Positions 34,876 through 43,119 of a DNA stretch of 64,000 bases are shown here, one piece after another (the first letter of the stretch is position 1; every line of letters starts with the position of its first letter). Source of the DNA: an uncultured Flavobacteriales bacterium (lineage in GTDB: Bacteria; Bacteroidota; Bacteroidia; Flavobacteriales; UBA1820); NCBI GenBank assembly GCA_902478645.1, contig CABSLV010000002.1, positions 29,010 to 93,009 on the forward strand, written 5' to 3'. Under the pieces are notes generated by a model. It ran no database searches. It saw nothing but the letters and a program-made list of their open reading frames with translations, and had not been told where the DNA came from. The translations under genes and the position numbers were made by a program.

Positions 34876-34976
34876 TACCTTTGTCCTATCCTGCGCATTA
34901 CCCCGGCAGCGGGGCTCGTCTTGGCCCGGAGCCGATTCGCGGCCTTGCGGCCGCGAGCGCCGCGGAAGCGGCGCTC
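34876..34976 (+). promoter_or_regulatory. yicC -7 box and GC-rich leader hairpins
   Basis: TACCTTTG at 34876-34883 (no good -33 box). Downstream two adjacent hairpins: cgcggcc/ggccgcg (34938-34944/34949-34955) and gagcgccgc/gcggcgctc (34955-34963/34968-34976, ggaa loop). They lie in the predicted 160-nt leader of yicC-gmk-nadD. Could be a structured 5' UTR or simple repeat debris. Confidence 0.5.
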
Positions 34977-35044
34977 GCCTAGGGAGAAGGCAGGAGCGCA
35001 CAAGAGACGCAAAAAGAAAAGAAGAACACTTACACCCGATTGCC

Positions 35045-35905
35045 ATGGTACGATCGATGACCGGATTCGGCCGCGCACAGGTCGAACTGGACGACAAAAA
35101 ACTAACGGTAGAGATCAAATCCCTCAACGGAAAACAAATGGACCTCTCCACCCGCATCCCTTCGCTGCTGCGGGAAAAAGAACTGGAAGTACGCAGCTAC
35201 CTCACCGGCCGGCTGGTGCGCGGAAAGGTCGACCTGCTCATCTACACCGAAGCGGCCGACGCCGACAACAGCCACGACATCAACGCCGCCACGGTAGCTT
35301 CCTACCGGGAACAGTTGCAAGCCCTCGAACCTTCGCTCTCCCCCACCGACAGTCTCTCGATCGCCATGCGCCTGCCGGATGTCTTCCGGGGCGAACGAGA
35401 AGAGCTCTCCGAGCAGACCTGGCAAGCGGTACAAGGTGCCATCCGACAGGCGGCAGATGCCCTGGTAGCCTATCGCGAATCGGAAGGGGCGGTCCTGCAC
35501 CGGGAATTGGCTTCGTACATCGGAAACATCCGGGCGCTGGCTGCCCAGGTCGAGCCTTTTGAGAAGTCGCGGGTGGAGCAGATCAAAGAACGCCTGCGCA
35601 AACACCTGAGCGAAGCGGAAGTGAAAGTGGACGAAAACCGCTTCGAGCAGGAGATCATCTTCTACCTCGAAAAACTGGACATCACCGAAGAGAAAGTCCG
35701 CCTGAACCTGCACCTGGACTACTTCCTCAAGACGATGGACAGCGAGGAGAACTGTGGAAAGAAACTGGGCTTCATCGCCCAGGAGATAGGCCGCGAGATC
35801 AACACGATGGGGTCCAAATCCAACCAGGCCGACATGCAGAAACTGGTCGTGCGGATGAAGGACGAACTGGAAAAAATCAAGGAACAATCGCTCAACGTAC
35901 TGTAA
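35045..35905 (+). CDS. yicC: YicC-family endoribonuclease
   Basis: 286 residues, normal for the family. N-terminal MVRSMTGFGRAQ is the YicC signature, with VEIKSLNGKQMDLSTRIP following; the C-terminal DUF1732 part has KLGFIAQEIGREINTMGSK and the conserved end VVRMKDELEKIKEQSLNV. YicC proteins are metal-dependent RNases linked with small-RNA turnover and stress adaptation. It overlaps nothing and is 2 bp from gmk, a gene order (yicC-gmk-nadD) common in Bacteroidota. Confidence 0.95.
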   Translation: MVRSMTGFGRAQVELDDKKLTVEIKSLNGKQMDLSTRIPSLLREKELEVRSYLTGRLVRGKVDLLIYTEAADADNSHDINAATVASYREQLQALEPSLSPTDSLSIAMRLPDVFRGEREELSEQTWQAVQGAIRQAADALVAYRESEGAVLHRELASYIGNIRALAAQVEPFEKSRVEQIKERLRKHLSEAEVKVDENRFEQEIIFYLEKLDITEEKVRLNLHLDYFLKTMDSEENCGKKLGFIAQEIGREINTMGSKSNQADMQKLVVRMKDELEKIKEQSLNVL

Positions 35906-35907
35906 GG

Positions 35908-36486
35908 ATGAACCCAAGTACCCGCAAGATACTCATCTTTTCCGCCCCATCCGGTTCGGGAAAGACCACGATCGTCAACCGCCTGTTGTCCGAAGGCATC
36001 CTGAATGCCGAATTTTCGGTCTCGGCCACTTCCCGCTCCCCGCGCAAAGGCGAAACACACGGCAAGGAGTATTACTTCCTCTCCCCGGAAGAATTCCGCC
36101 GCCGCATCGATGCGGACGAATTTCTGGAATGGGAACAGGTCTACGCCGACACCTACTACGGAACTCCCCGCAGCGAGGTGGAACGCATCTGGGCAGCCGG
36201 TCATGTGGTCATCCTCGATGTGGACGTGGTAGGTGGGCTGAACATCAAACGGATGTACCCCCGGGAAGCGCTCTCGATCTTCATCATGCCGCCCTCCATC
36301 GAGCAGTTGCGCGCCCGGCTCGAAGGCCGCGGCACGGAAACTCCCGACAAGATCGAAATGCGCATCGCCAAAGCCCAACGGGAGATCTCCTATTCGAAGG
36401 ACTTCGACACCATCATCGTCAACGACGACCTGGAAACGGCCGTAGCCCAGGCGAGAAAGACGGTACTCGACTTCCTGGCGAAATAA
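35908..36486 (+). CDS. gmk: Guanylate kinase
   Basis: 192 residues. P-loop SAPSGSGKTTIV at the N-terminus, GMP-binding SVSATSRSPRKGETHGKEY with the Arg/Tyr pair, and VILDVDVVGGLNIKRMYP (Walker B region). Converts GMP to GDP with ATP in the cytoplasm. Starts 2 bp after yicC and is likely translated from the same message. Confidence 0.97.
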   Translation: MNPSTRKILIFSAPSGSGKTTIVNRLLSEGILNAEFSVSATSRSPRKGETHGKEYYFLSPEEFRRRIDADEFLEWEQVYADTYYGTPRSEVERIWAAGHVVILDVDVVGGLNIKRMYPREALSIFIMPPSIEQLRARLEGRGTETPDKIEMRIAKAQREISYSKDFDTIIVNDDLETAVAQARKTVLDFLAK

Positions 36487-36537
36487 CCCCGCAAAGTCTC
36501 TCCCTCCGAAGACAGCGACAGACTCACAGACAGACAC

Positions 36538-37134
36538 ATGGACAGCGCCGGAAAGAAAAAAACGGGACTTTACTTCGGTTCGTTCAACCCGATACACGTC
36601 GGGCATCTGATCGTGGCCGAATACCTGCGCGAACACACCGACCTGGACGAAGTGTGGATCGTGGTCTCGCCGCACAATCCTTTCAAACAAAAAGCGACGC
36701 TGGCTTCGGACTATGCCCGGCTGGAGATGGTGCGGTTGGCTCTCGAAGACTTCGAAGGGATACAAGCTTGCGATGCGGAGTTCTACCTCCCGCGCCCCAG
36801 CTATACGGCCGACACGTTGCTGCATCTGTCCCAGAAATACCCCGAGAGGACTTTCTGTCTGATGATGGGAGCCGACACACTCATCGGGTTCGAACGGTGG
36901 AAAAACTACGAGTTTCTCCTGAAATACTTCCCGCTGTACATCTATCCGCGGCCGGGATACAGCAACACCCATCCCTTGCTCGACAAAGCCCGGGTTACGG
37001 TGCTGGAACACGCTCCGCAGGTGGAGGTTTCGGCCTCCGCCATCCGGGAAGACCTCCGGGCAGGACGCCAGGTCCGGGCCTTGGTGCCGCCGGCAGTGCT
37101 GGACTACATCGAACGGAGCGGCTTGTACCGATAA
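36538..37134 (+). CDS. nadD: Nicotinate-nucleotide adenylyltransferase
   Basis: 198 residues. Nucleotidyl-transferase motif GLYFGSFNPIHVGHL with the (H/N)xGH element IHVGH, WIVVSPHNPFK, LMMGADTLIGFERWKNY and the C-terminal VSASAIREDLRAGR (SxTxxR-like). Makes deamido-NAD+ from nicotinate mononucleotide and ATP. Third gene of the yicC operon, 51 bp after gmk; terminator at 37195-37234. Confidence 0.96.
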   Translation: MDSAGKKKTGLYFGSFNPIHVGHLIVAEYLREHTDLDEVWIVVSPHNPFKQKATLASDYARLEMVRLALEDFEGIQACDAEFYLPRPSYTADTLLHLSQKYPERTFCLMMGADTLIGFERWKNYEFLLKYFPLYIYPRPGYSNTHPLLDKARVTVLEHAPQVEVSASAIREDLRAGRQVRALVPPAVLDYIERSGLYR

Positions 37135-37194
37135 AGAAAGACCATTTCCCCGTATCGATGCCGGGGGGAGTTCGGCTTTTCATTTCCGAATACA

Positions 37195-37234
37195 CGAAAG
37201 GGGTCGTTTCCCGCATGGGAAACGACCCCTTTCG
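37195..37234. terminator. 18-bp perfect hairpin terminator between convergent genes
   Basis: cgaaaggggtcgtttccc (37195-37212), gcat loop, exact reverse complement 37217-37234. Shared by nadD and the histidine kinase gene. Confidence 0.88.
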
Positions 37235-37267
37235 ATGTCAGGATATTCCTCCTCTCCCCCAGCCGGA

Positions 37268-38290
37268 TCAGGCCTTGGGCAGGGTGAAACGGAACTTGGA
37301 ACCGGAGTGGAGTTTGCTCTCCACCTCGATCTTCTCGCCATGCGACTCGATGACATGCTTGACGATGGAAAGCCCCAGTCCCGAGCCTCCGTTGTCGCGC
37401 GAACGGCTCTTGTCCACCCGGTAAAAACGTTCGAAGATACGGGGGAGGTCCGAAGCTGCGATGCCGATCCCGTTGTCCGCCACTTCGGTAACGATCTTGT
37501 CGCCGGCCTGATAGAAACGGATCTTGACATATCCGCCTTTTTCCTTGGAATAACGCACCGAATTGGTCACCAGATTGGTCAGCACCTGTTCGATGCGCAT
37601 CTCGTCGGCATAGACCATCACCGGCTCGTTGTAATCCTTGTCCAGGGACACCGTTACTCCCCGATCGAAAGCCTCCATGTCCACCATTCCGATGATGTTT
37701 TCGGCCAGTGCCACAATGTCAAAAGGCTCCTTGACCGGCACATTGCGGCCGTTTTCCAGTTTGGTGATCGTATCGAGGTCCTTGACCACCGATACCAGCC
37801 GCTCCATCCCGATAGAGGCCCGGCGGACGTATTTGGCCGTGAGTTCCGGATCGTCCAGTCCGCCTTCCATCAGCGTGAGCAGATACCCTTGGGTGGTAAA
37901 CAGCGGGGTTTTGAGCTCATGGGCCAGGTTGCCGATAAATTCGCGCCGGAAGGTATCCCGATCGCGCAGGGCATCCTCCTCGACCCGGCGTTTTTCCATA
38001 TACGAGCGGATGTTCTCCCGCAGGCGTGAGAGTTGTTCGGGCACCGAACACGAACCGCTGTAATGCGAAAAGGTAAAGCAGTTGTGGATGTCCTGGATCT
38101 TTTTGTTCAGGCTCCGGTTGTACAGCGGGATGAAAATCCAGCATACCAGCACATAAAATCCCACCACCACGGCACACAAGACATACGTAAGAGCCGGCGT
38201 GGCCCCCATCGAAACACAAACTCCCGCTACCACTGCCAACAAGGCAGCAAAAAGCACATGCGGGACCAGATTGAATCCTATCTTCTCCAT
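37268..38290 (-). CDS. Sensor histidine kinase, PhoR-like
   Basis: 340 residues. Two N-terminal membrane segments (HVLFAALLAVVAGVCVSMG and ALTYVLCAVVVGFYVLVC) with almost no periplasmic loop between, so it probably senses the membrane or the cell interior. HisKA with the phospho-His in GNLAHELKTPLFTTQGYLL, then HATPase_c: NLVTNSVRYSKEKGG (N box), VADNGIGIAASDLPRIF (G1) and GGSGLGLSIVKH (G2). Pairs with the regulator whose gene ends 43 bp upstream. PhoR/WalK-type by layout; the stimulus is unknown. Confidence 0.93.
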   Translation of the reverse strand: MEKIGFNLVPHVLFAALLAVVAGVCVSMGATPALTYVLCAVVVGFYVLVCWIFIPLYNRSLNKKIQDIHNCFTFSHYSGSCSVPEQLSRLRENIRSYMEKRRVEEDALRDRDTFRREFIGNLAHELKTPLFTTQGYLLTLMEGGLDDPELTAKYVRRASIGMERLVSVVKDLDTITKLENGRNVPVKEPFDIVALAENIIGMVDMEAFDRGVTVSLDKDYNEPVMVYADEMRIEQVLTNLVTNSVRYSKEKGGYVKIRFYQAGDKIVTEVADNGIGIAASDLPRIFERFYRVDKSRSRDNGGSGLGLSIVKHVIESHGEKIEVESKLHSGSKFRFTLPKA

Positions 38291-38333
38291 CGTTTATTGA
38301 TAATCATGCAGGTTCCCGGACGGGAAGCTCGGT

Positions 38334-39023
38334 TTACTTTTCCTCGAATTTGTACCCGACGCCTTTGATCGTCTTGAAGCGGTCGTCGCCTATCTTTTCC
38401 CGCAATTTGCGGATATGCACATCGATGGTGCGCCCTCCGACCACAACTTCATTGCCCCAGACCTGGTCCATGATCTCTTCGCGTTTGAACACGCGCCCGG
38501 GACGGGAAGCGAGCAAGGCAAGCAGCTCGAACTCCTTGCGGGGGAGCAGCATTTCACGCCCCTGGTGGATGACCCGGTATCCCTCGCGGTCGATCACCAG
38601 ATCGCCGGCCGTATAACGGGCCTGCGACTCTTCCACAGCCGGAACCACCCTCCGCAACAAGGCACGGATCTTGCTCATGAGCACTTTCGGCTTGACCGGT
38701 TTGGTGATGTAGTCGTCCGCCCCAGCCTCGTAGCCGGCCATCATGGAATAGTCCTCGGCCAAAGCCGTGAGAAAGACCACCAGTGTATCTTTCAGACGCG
38801 GGATCTGCCGCAACCTTTCGCAGGTTTCCATCCCGTCCATCCCCGGCATCATCACATCGAGGATGATCAGCGAAGGCGTCTCGCGCGCCGCTATCTCGAT
38901 GCCCTGTTCACCGTCGGGAGCGGTAAACACCGTATAACCTTCCCGGCGCAAATGGTAGCCTACCAACTCCAGAATATCCGGTTCGTCGTCTACCAAAAGG
39001 ATCTTTATGTCGGAATTCGTCAC
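38334..39023 (-). CDS. OmpR/PhoB-type response regulator
   Basis: 229 residues from GTG at 39023; the longer frame from 39098 would start upstream of the -7 box TACCTTTG at 39056-39063, and 229 residues is the usual length. Receiver domain: ILLVDDEPD and phospho-Asp in LIILDVMMPGMDG, conserved Lys in YITKPVKPKVL. C-terminal winged helix: LLPRKEFELLALLASRPGRV, VVGGRTIDVHIRKLREKIG, KTIKGVGYKFEE. Operon with the histidine kinase downstream, typical of PhoB-PhoR or similar pairs. Confidence 0.93.
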   Translation of the reverse strand: MTNSDIKILLVDDEPDILELVGYHLRREGYTVFTAPDGEQGIEIAARETPSLIILDVMMPGMDGMETCERLRQIPRLKDTLVVFLTALAEDYSMMAGYEAGADDYITKPVKPKVLMSKIRALLRRVVPAVEESQARYTAGDLVIDREGYRVIHQGREMLLPRKEFELLALLASRPGRVFKREEIMDQVWGNEVVVGGRTIDVHIRKLREKIGDDRFKTIKGVGYKFEEK

Positions 39024-39156
39024 GTGAAAAAACGTTTTGGTTCGTCTTTCGGGATCAAAGGTAAAAAAAATGGAAACGTACACCCGGAGGGGGTGCAATT
39101 GTTTACAAAAATTTCAATTTGTCTTTACACGGCGGTTACCTCACCGCTGCCGCACC

Positions 39157-39576
39157 CTATTCGAAATCCTTGCGCAAGGCCAGCGCCCTTTCTTCGGCCG
39201 CGCGCATCTCGAGTGCTTCCTCGGGCGTTTTGTCCTTGTATCCCAAATAGTGTAACACCCCGTGTACCATCACCCGGTCGAGTTCCTCCTTGAAATCCTC
39301 GCCCAGATTGCGGGCATTCTCGGCCACCCGGTCCACGCTGATGAACATCTCGCCGCTGATGATGTAGTCCTCCCGATAGTCGAAACTGATGATGTCGGTG
39401 TAGGTGTCGTGATCCAGGTACTCGATGTTGAGTTTGAGAAGCTGCTCGTCGCTGCAAAACGTATAGCACAATTCGCCCACTTCACACTCGGCCTGAGCAA
39501 TCACCCCGGAGATCCAACGGGTATAGAAATCCTCGTCCTCCAGTTCGAAAACCGTGTCGTACAAATATTCTATCAT
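39157..39576 (-). CDS. ybeY: Endoribonuclease YbeY (rRNA maturation factor)
   Basis: 139 residues. The UPF0054 zinc site is HGVLHYLGYKDKTPEE, the Bacteroidota variant of HGxLHLxGYDH in which the last His is replaced by a Lys-Asp-Lys stretch. Upstream NIEYLDHDTYTDIISFDY and GEMFISVDRV fit the family. Needed for 16S rRNA 3' end processing and ribosome quality control. It is 57 bp downstream of the OsmC gene on the same strand. Confidence 0.93.
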   Translation of the reverse strand: MIEYLYDTVFELEDEDFYTRWISGVIAQAECEVGELCYTFCSDEQLLKLNIEYLDHDTYTDIISFDYREDYIISGEMFISVDRVAENARNLGEDFKEELDRVMVHGVLHYLGYKDKTPEEALEMRAAEERALALRKDFE

Positions 39577-39633
39577 CGCCTTTCCGCTGCCAAACTTCTT
39601 CTTCGTTCTTTCTTCCCGATTTCCGGTCCGCCG

Positions 39634-40071
39634 TTATTCCTTTTCGGGAAACTCGACCGGCTGCCCGTTTACCACCAGCGCGTAATGTATTGCCACGGAA
39701 CGCTCTATCGTCTTGGCCACCGAGCAATACTTTTCGAGAGAGAGTTGCAGCGCACGCGCCACCTTCGCCGGCAAGGCGTCGGTATCGACCGAATATTCCA
39801 TGTCAACTGCCGTAAAGGGCTTTGCGGCACCCACCTCCTCACGATGGCCAACCACCCGCACCTGATAGCGATCGACTCTCGCCTTTTGTTTTTCCAGGAT
39901 CATCAGCACATCGATGGACGAACAACCGGCCAGTGCCTCAAGCAACAATTCCATCGGACTGGTCGCTTCGGGATAGTCACTCGGACGTCCGATCGACACC
40001 CGGGTTCCGGTAGAATTGGCCCCCGAGAACAACAAACCTTTTTCGTGGGTGAGCAAGATTTCCATGTCCAT
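39634..40071 (-). CDS. OsmC/Ohr-family protein
   Basis: 145 residues. OsmC fold with the active Cys in LLLEALAGCSSIDVLMILEK and a partner position in VAKTIERSVAIHYAL, where the second Cys of the classic peroxidase pair is found as LEKYCSVAKT. Both cysteines are therefore present, so thiol peroxidase activity on organic hydroperoxides is plausible; this YhfA-like subgroup is often uncharacterised. A -7 box TACATTTG (minus) lies at 40177-40184, giving a leader of about 100 nt. Confidence 0.9.
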   Translation of the reverse strand: MDMEILLTHEKGLLFSGANSTGTRVSIGRPSDYPEATSPMELLLEALAGCSSIDVLMILEKQKARVDRYQVRVVGHREEVGAAKPFTAVDMEYSVDTDALPAKVARALQLSLEKYCSVAKTIERSVAIHYALVVNGQPVEFPEKE

Positions 40072-40300
40072 ACGCTTCTCTCTTTTTTACAAAACCGTAT
40101 CTTCTTCGATCATTTCCGAACGGCCAAAATGCCTCCAGGCAGCCTGGATTCCCATTCAGAAATCATGAGTTCTGCACAAATGTAGGGAATATTTTTCCGC
40201 ATTGTCAGACTTAAGCCGAGATTTTTTTACGAAAATAATTTAACTATGTTAAAATCCCCTCTTTTTTAAGAATGGTGCTTTTTGATGAGAAAAAAAACTT

Positions 40301-40308
40301 TACATTTG
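40301..40308 (+). promoter_or_regulatory. -7 box of candidate small RNA
   Basis: TACATTTG on the plus strand, a perfect TAnnTTTG. The -33 position (40278-40281) reads CTTT, weaker than consensus. Confidence 0.55.
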
Positions 40309-40314
40309 CCCATG

Positions 40315-40409
40315 TGAAGTCAGTAATTTTAGTTTTTCATAGTTATAGTTTTTAGGTTTGGGTTAGTTTTGAAAAGGGTGTTCGTTTTGGGAATACCCTT
40401 TTCTTTTTT
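40315..40409 (+). ncRNA. Candidate orphan small RNA of about 95 nt
   Basis: The span runs from the expected start 6-7 nt after the TACATTTG box to the T6 run of a strong intrinsic terminator (stem 40371-40383/40391-40403, 13 bp with one G-U, 7-nt loop). The only start codons inside are followed quickly by stops (ATG-TGA at 40312; a 13-codon GTG frame). The body is U-rich and has no resemblance to a tRNA. The 5' end is estimated and no family was recognised. Confidence 0.4.
40371..40409 (+). terminator. Intrinsic terminator of the small RNA candidate
   Basis: gaaaagggtgttc / gaatacccttttc stem followed directly by tttttt. Orientation is plus; in the minus direction the run is not U-rich in the right place. 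Confidence 0.8.
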
Positions 40410-40447
40410 ATATGACTGCCCGCATTTAACGTTTCTGCAACCATGCA

Positions 40448-40506
40448 GGCTGTCGGCAAAGCGAGAGGGCACCCCGATGGGGTGCCCTCTCGCTTTGCCG
40501 ACAGCC
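40448..40506. terminator. Perfect 28-bp hairpin at the end of thrA
   Basis: 40448-40475 and 40479-40506 are exact reverse complements, gat loop, GC-rich, without a U-run. It lies 41 bp after the thrA stop (minus strand). Confidence 0.75.
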
Positions 40507-40547
40507 CTTACCGCCCGAAGAAGACGCATAAGGAGAAACCGACCGGG

Positions 40548-42953
40548 TTACAAGGCCTCGCTCAAACGCAACAGGTCGGTATAGACCCCGCGCGCCGTAA
40601 CGGCAGCACCGGCTCCTGCACCCTGGATGACTACGGGATTCTCTCCATAGGACTCTGTGTAGATCTCGAACATCGAATCGCTACCCCGCAAGCCCCCCAG
40701 AGGCGTTGCCTTTTTCACCTTGTCCAGTTTGACCTCCAGCGTACCGGCCACCGCATCCAGATCGCCTACATAACGCAACACCTCGTCCGGCGCCAAAGCG
40801 GCCTTCCGCTGCCCGTACTCGCTGTTGAGCAGATCGGCTCCGGAGAGAAAATCCTCCACCGTGCCGCTGCGCAAGGGTTCAGGAATAAGGTTTTCGATGC
40901 GGATGTCCGAAAACTCGCTGTGCATGTCGATCTCGCGGGCCAGGATGAGCAGTTTGCGGGCTACGTCGTTACCGCAAAGGTCCTCGCGCGGATCGGGTTC
41001 GGTAAAGCCCTTGTCCATCGCCTCGCGCAGGATCTCGTAGAACGGGCGGTCTTCTTCCGAAAAATGGTTGAAAATATAGCTCAACGTCCCGGAGAACACG
41101 CCCCGTACCCGCAGGATCTTGTCGCCCGAGTGGTGCAACTGGCGGATGGTATCCACCAGCGGAAGTCCGGCGCCGACATTGGTCTCGTAGAGGAACGTCT
41201 TTCCCTTCTGGCGCAGGAGGGCGCGCAGGGAGCTGTAAAAGTCGTACGAGATGGTGTTGGCCACCTTGTTCGAGGATACGATGTCGCATCCGGCCGTCAC
41301 GAAACGAGGATACAACTGCACGAAGGAGGCCGATGCGGTATTGTCGACCACCACGACGTTCTCCAGGTTGTGCTGCTCGATATACTCGAGGATCGAATCG
41401 ATGGTATAGGGCTGCGCGCTGCTGTCGAACTCCGCACGCCAGTCGCCCGAAATGCCGTGATTGTCCAGCAGTACTTTCTTCGAATTGGCCACCCCGAAGA
41501 TGTTCAAACGCAGGTTGCGGCGTTCGAGGATGCTATCGGCCGTGGAAAGGATCTGGTCGATGAGCGTACCGCCGACATTGCCCCGGCCGAAGACGATCAC
41601 GTTGAGTTTTTTGGTCATGCCGAAAATGTGGTTGTGGATGACATTGACCGCTTTCTTCAGGTCGGATTTGGCCACCACGAGCGAGAGGTGTTCGCCGTTG
41701 ATGGTGTTGTTGATCAGGTAAGGCACGATCGAGTTTTTACGCAGCGCGGCATACGCCTTGTCCAGGAAATCGACATGCCGGCCGATGATCGAAATGACGG
41801 CCACCTCCTTGCCCACCACGATGTCGGAAATATCCTTAATGGCGATCTCGCGGGCAAACTCCTCGGTGAGCACCTCGCGGGAGAGATCGGCCACCGACGC
41901 ATCGACGATAAAACCGATGCCTCGCTCGGAGGACGCCTGCGAGACGATCTTCACACTGACCCCGTGGGCCGAAAGAGCGGTAAAGATCCGGGCATCGATC
42001 CCGACCCGGCCCAAGAGTCCGCGTCCTTCGATGCTCACCAGAGCCACATCGTCGATCACCGAGATGGCCTTCAAACCGTCTCCGGCGCCCTGTTCGGCAA
42101 TGGTCGTGCCCTGGCAGTCCGGATGGAACGAATTGAGGATACGGATGGGGATCTTCTTCTCGATCAGGGGAAGGATCGTCTTGGCATGGAGGACATTCGT
42201 ACCGAAATTGGCCAGCTCGTTGGCCTCGCGGTAAGACAACAGGGGGATGATCTGCGCATCCTCGACCATCGACGGATTGGCCGTATAGACCCCGTCCACG
42301 TTGGTCCAGTTCTGTACTTCCTCCGCACCGAGGAAGCTGGCCAGCAGCGTAGCCGAGTAGTTGCTCCCGTTGCGTCCCAACGTGGTGGTCTGGTTAGTGA
42401 GCGTGGTGCCGATAAATCCGGTCACCACCTCGATCTGATCCTCGGGAGAGTCCTTGAAAAACTCCTTGACGTTGCGCTCCGACACATCCAGCAGCACGCT
42501 GGCCGAACCGTACTCCTCGGTGGTCTTGATCAAGGTGCGGCTATCCACAAAGCGGGCTTTGAATCCCCGTTTGCGCAACAGGTGCGCCACCATCTTGCAG
42601 CTGAGTATCTCCCCGAAGGAGAGAAAACGGTCCTTCACCTTCTGGCTGTATTCGCCCAGCAGTGCCACCCCGGCCAGGATCTGTTTCATCTCGGCATGTT
42701 CGGCCTTCATGTCCACGCTTTTCGAGGGAGCCTGCTGACGCTCGAAGAAATAATCGAAGGCAGGCATGTAATCCTCTCCGGCTGCCGCTTTGAGCAACAT
42801 GTCTTCCAGCATGTCGGTCGATTTGCCGCGCGCCGAGCAGACGACATAGACTTTGCCCTTGCGCGCTTCCTGGCAGATGATGTCCAACGAATGATTCAAC
42901 GGGGATCCCTCGGCCCCCGAAAGCGATTTACCGCCAAATTTGAGAACTTTCAT
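40548..42953 (-). CDS. thrA: Bifunctional aspartokinase I / homoserine dehydrogenase
   Basis: 801 residues from ATG at 42953 (the open frame continues 40 codons upstream across the metX terminator and is not used). Aspartokinase 1-290: VLKFGGKSLSGAEGS, GRNGSNYSATLLASFLGAEE; two ACT domains 300-450 (VALVSIEGRGLLGRVGIDA, VAVISIIGRHVDFLDKAYA); homoserine dehydrogenase from about 460: NVIVFGRGNVGGTLIDQI (NAD(P) site), TNVGAGLPLVDTIRQL and GVFSGTLSYIFN. Catalyses the first and third steps toward threonine and methionine; ACT domains imply threonine feedback. metX lies just upstream on the same strand but a terminator separates them. thrB and thrC are not next to it. Confidence 0.97.
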   Translation of the reverse strand: MKVLKFGGKSLSGAEGSPLNHSLDIICQEARKGKVYVVCSARGKSTDMLEDMLLKAAAGEDYMPAFDYFFERQQAPSKSVDMKAEHAEMKQILAGVALLGEYSQKVKDRFLSFGEILSCKMVAHLLRKRGFKARFVDSRTLIKTTEEYGSASVLLDVSERNVKEFFKDSPEDQIEVVTGFIGTTLTNQTTTLGRNGSNYSATLLASFLGAEEVQNWTNVDGVYTANPSMVEDAQIIPLLSYREANELANFGTNVLHAKTILPLIEKKIPIRILNSFHPDCQGTTIAEQGAGDGLKAISVIDDVALVSIEGRGLLGRVGIDARIFTALSAHGVSVKIVSQASSERGIGFIVDASVADLSREVLTEEFAREIAIKDISDIVVGKEVAVISIIGRHVDFLDKAYAALRKNSIVPYLINNTINGEHLSLVVAKSDLKKAVNVIHNHIFGMTKKLNVIVFGRGNVGGTLIDQILSTADSILERRNLRLNIFGVANSKKVLLDNHGISGDWRAEFDSSAQPYTIDSILEYIEQHNLENVVVVDNTASASFVQLYPRFVTAGCDIVSSNKVANTISYDFYSSLRALLRQKGKTFLYETNVGAGLPLVDTIRQLHHSGDKILRVRGVFSGTLSYIFNHFSEEDRPFYEILREAMDKGFTEPDPREDLCGNDVARKLLILAREIDMHSEFSDIRIENLIPEPLRSGTVEDFLSGADLLNSEYGQRKAALAPDEVLRYVGDLDAVAGTLEVKLDKVKKATPLGGLRGSDSMFEIYTESYGENPVVIQGAGAGAAVTARGVYTDLLRLSEAL

Positions 42954-43037
42954 TTTCTTCTTTCTTGTTTTAATTTGTTTTGTTTCTTGTTTTCGTGTCC
43001 TTGCTTGCCATTTTCCTTTCCCCCTCCCGGAAAGGTC

Positions 43038-43081
43038 CTGAAAAAACAAAACCGGCGTTTGAGATATTCTCAAAATGCCGG
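43038..43081 (-). terminator. Terminator of metX
   Basis: Stem ccggc..tttgaga (43052-43064) with tctcaaa..gccgg (43068-43081), one internal bulge, followed in the minus direction by TTTTGTTTTTTC. Confidence 0.8.
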
Positions 43082-43119
43082 CAGGTTTTTCTTCGGTAGG
43101 TCATTCACCGCGATCCGTC

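Larger units (their letters stand above)
40072..40547. other. 476-bp intergenic region, AT-rich in its middle
   Basis: Between osmC and thrA (both minus strand). It holds the osmC -7 box (40177-40184), an AT-rich block 40200-40410 unlike the GC-rich surroundings, a plus-strand promoter and terminator that bracket a candidate small RNA (40301-40409), and the thrA terminator (40448-40506). No protein-coding frame of note. Confidence 0.7.
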
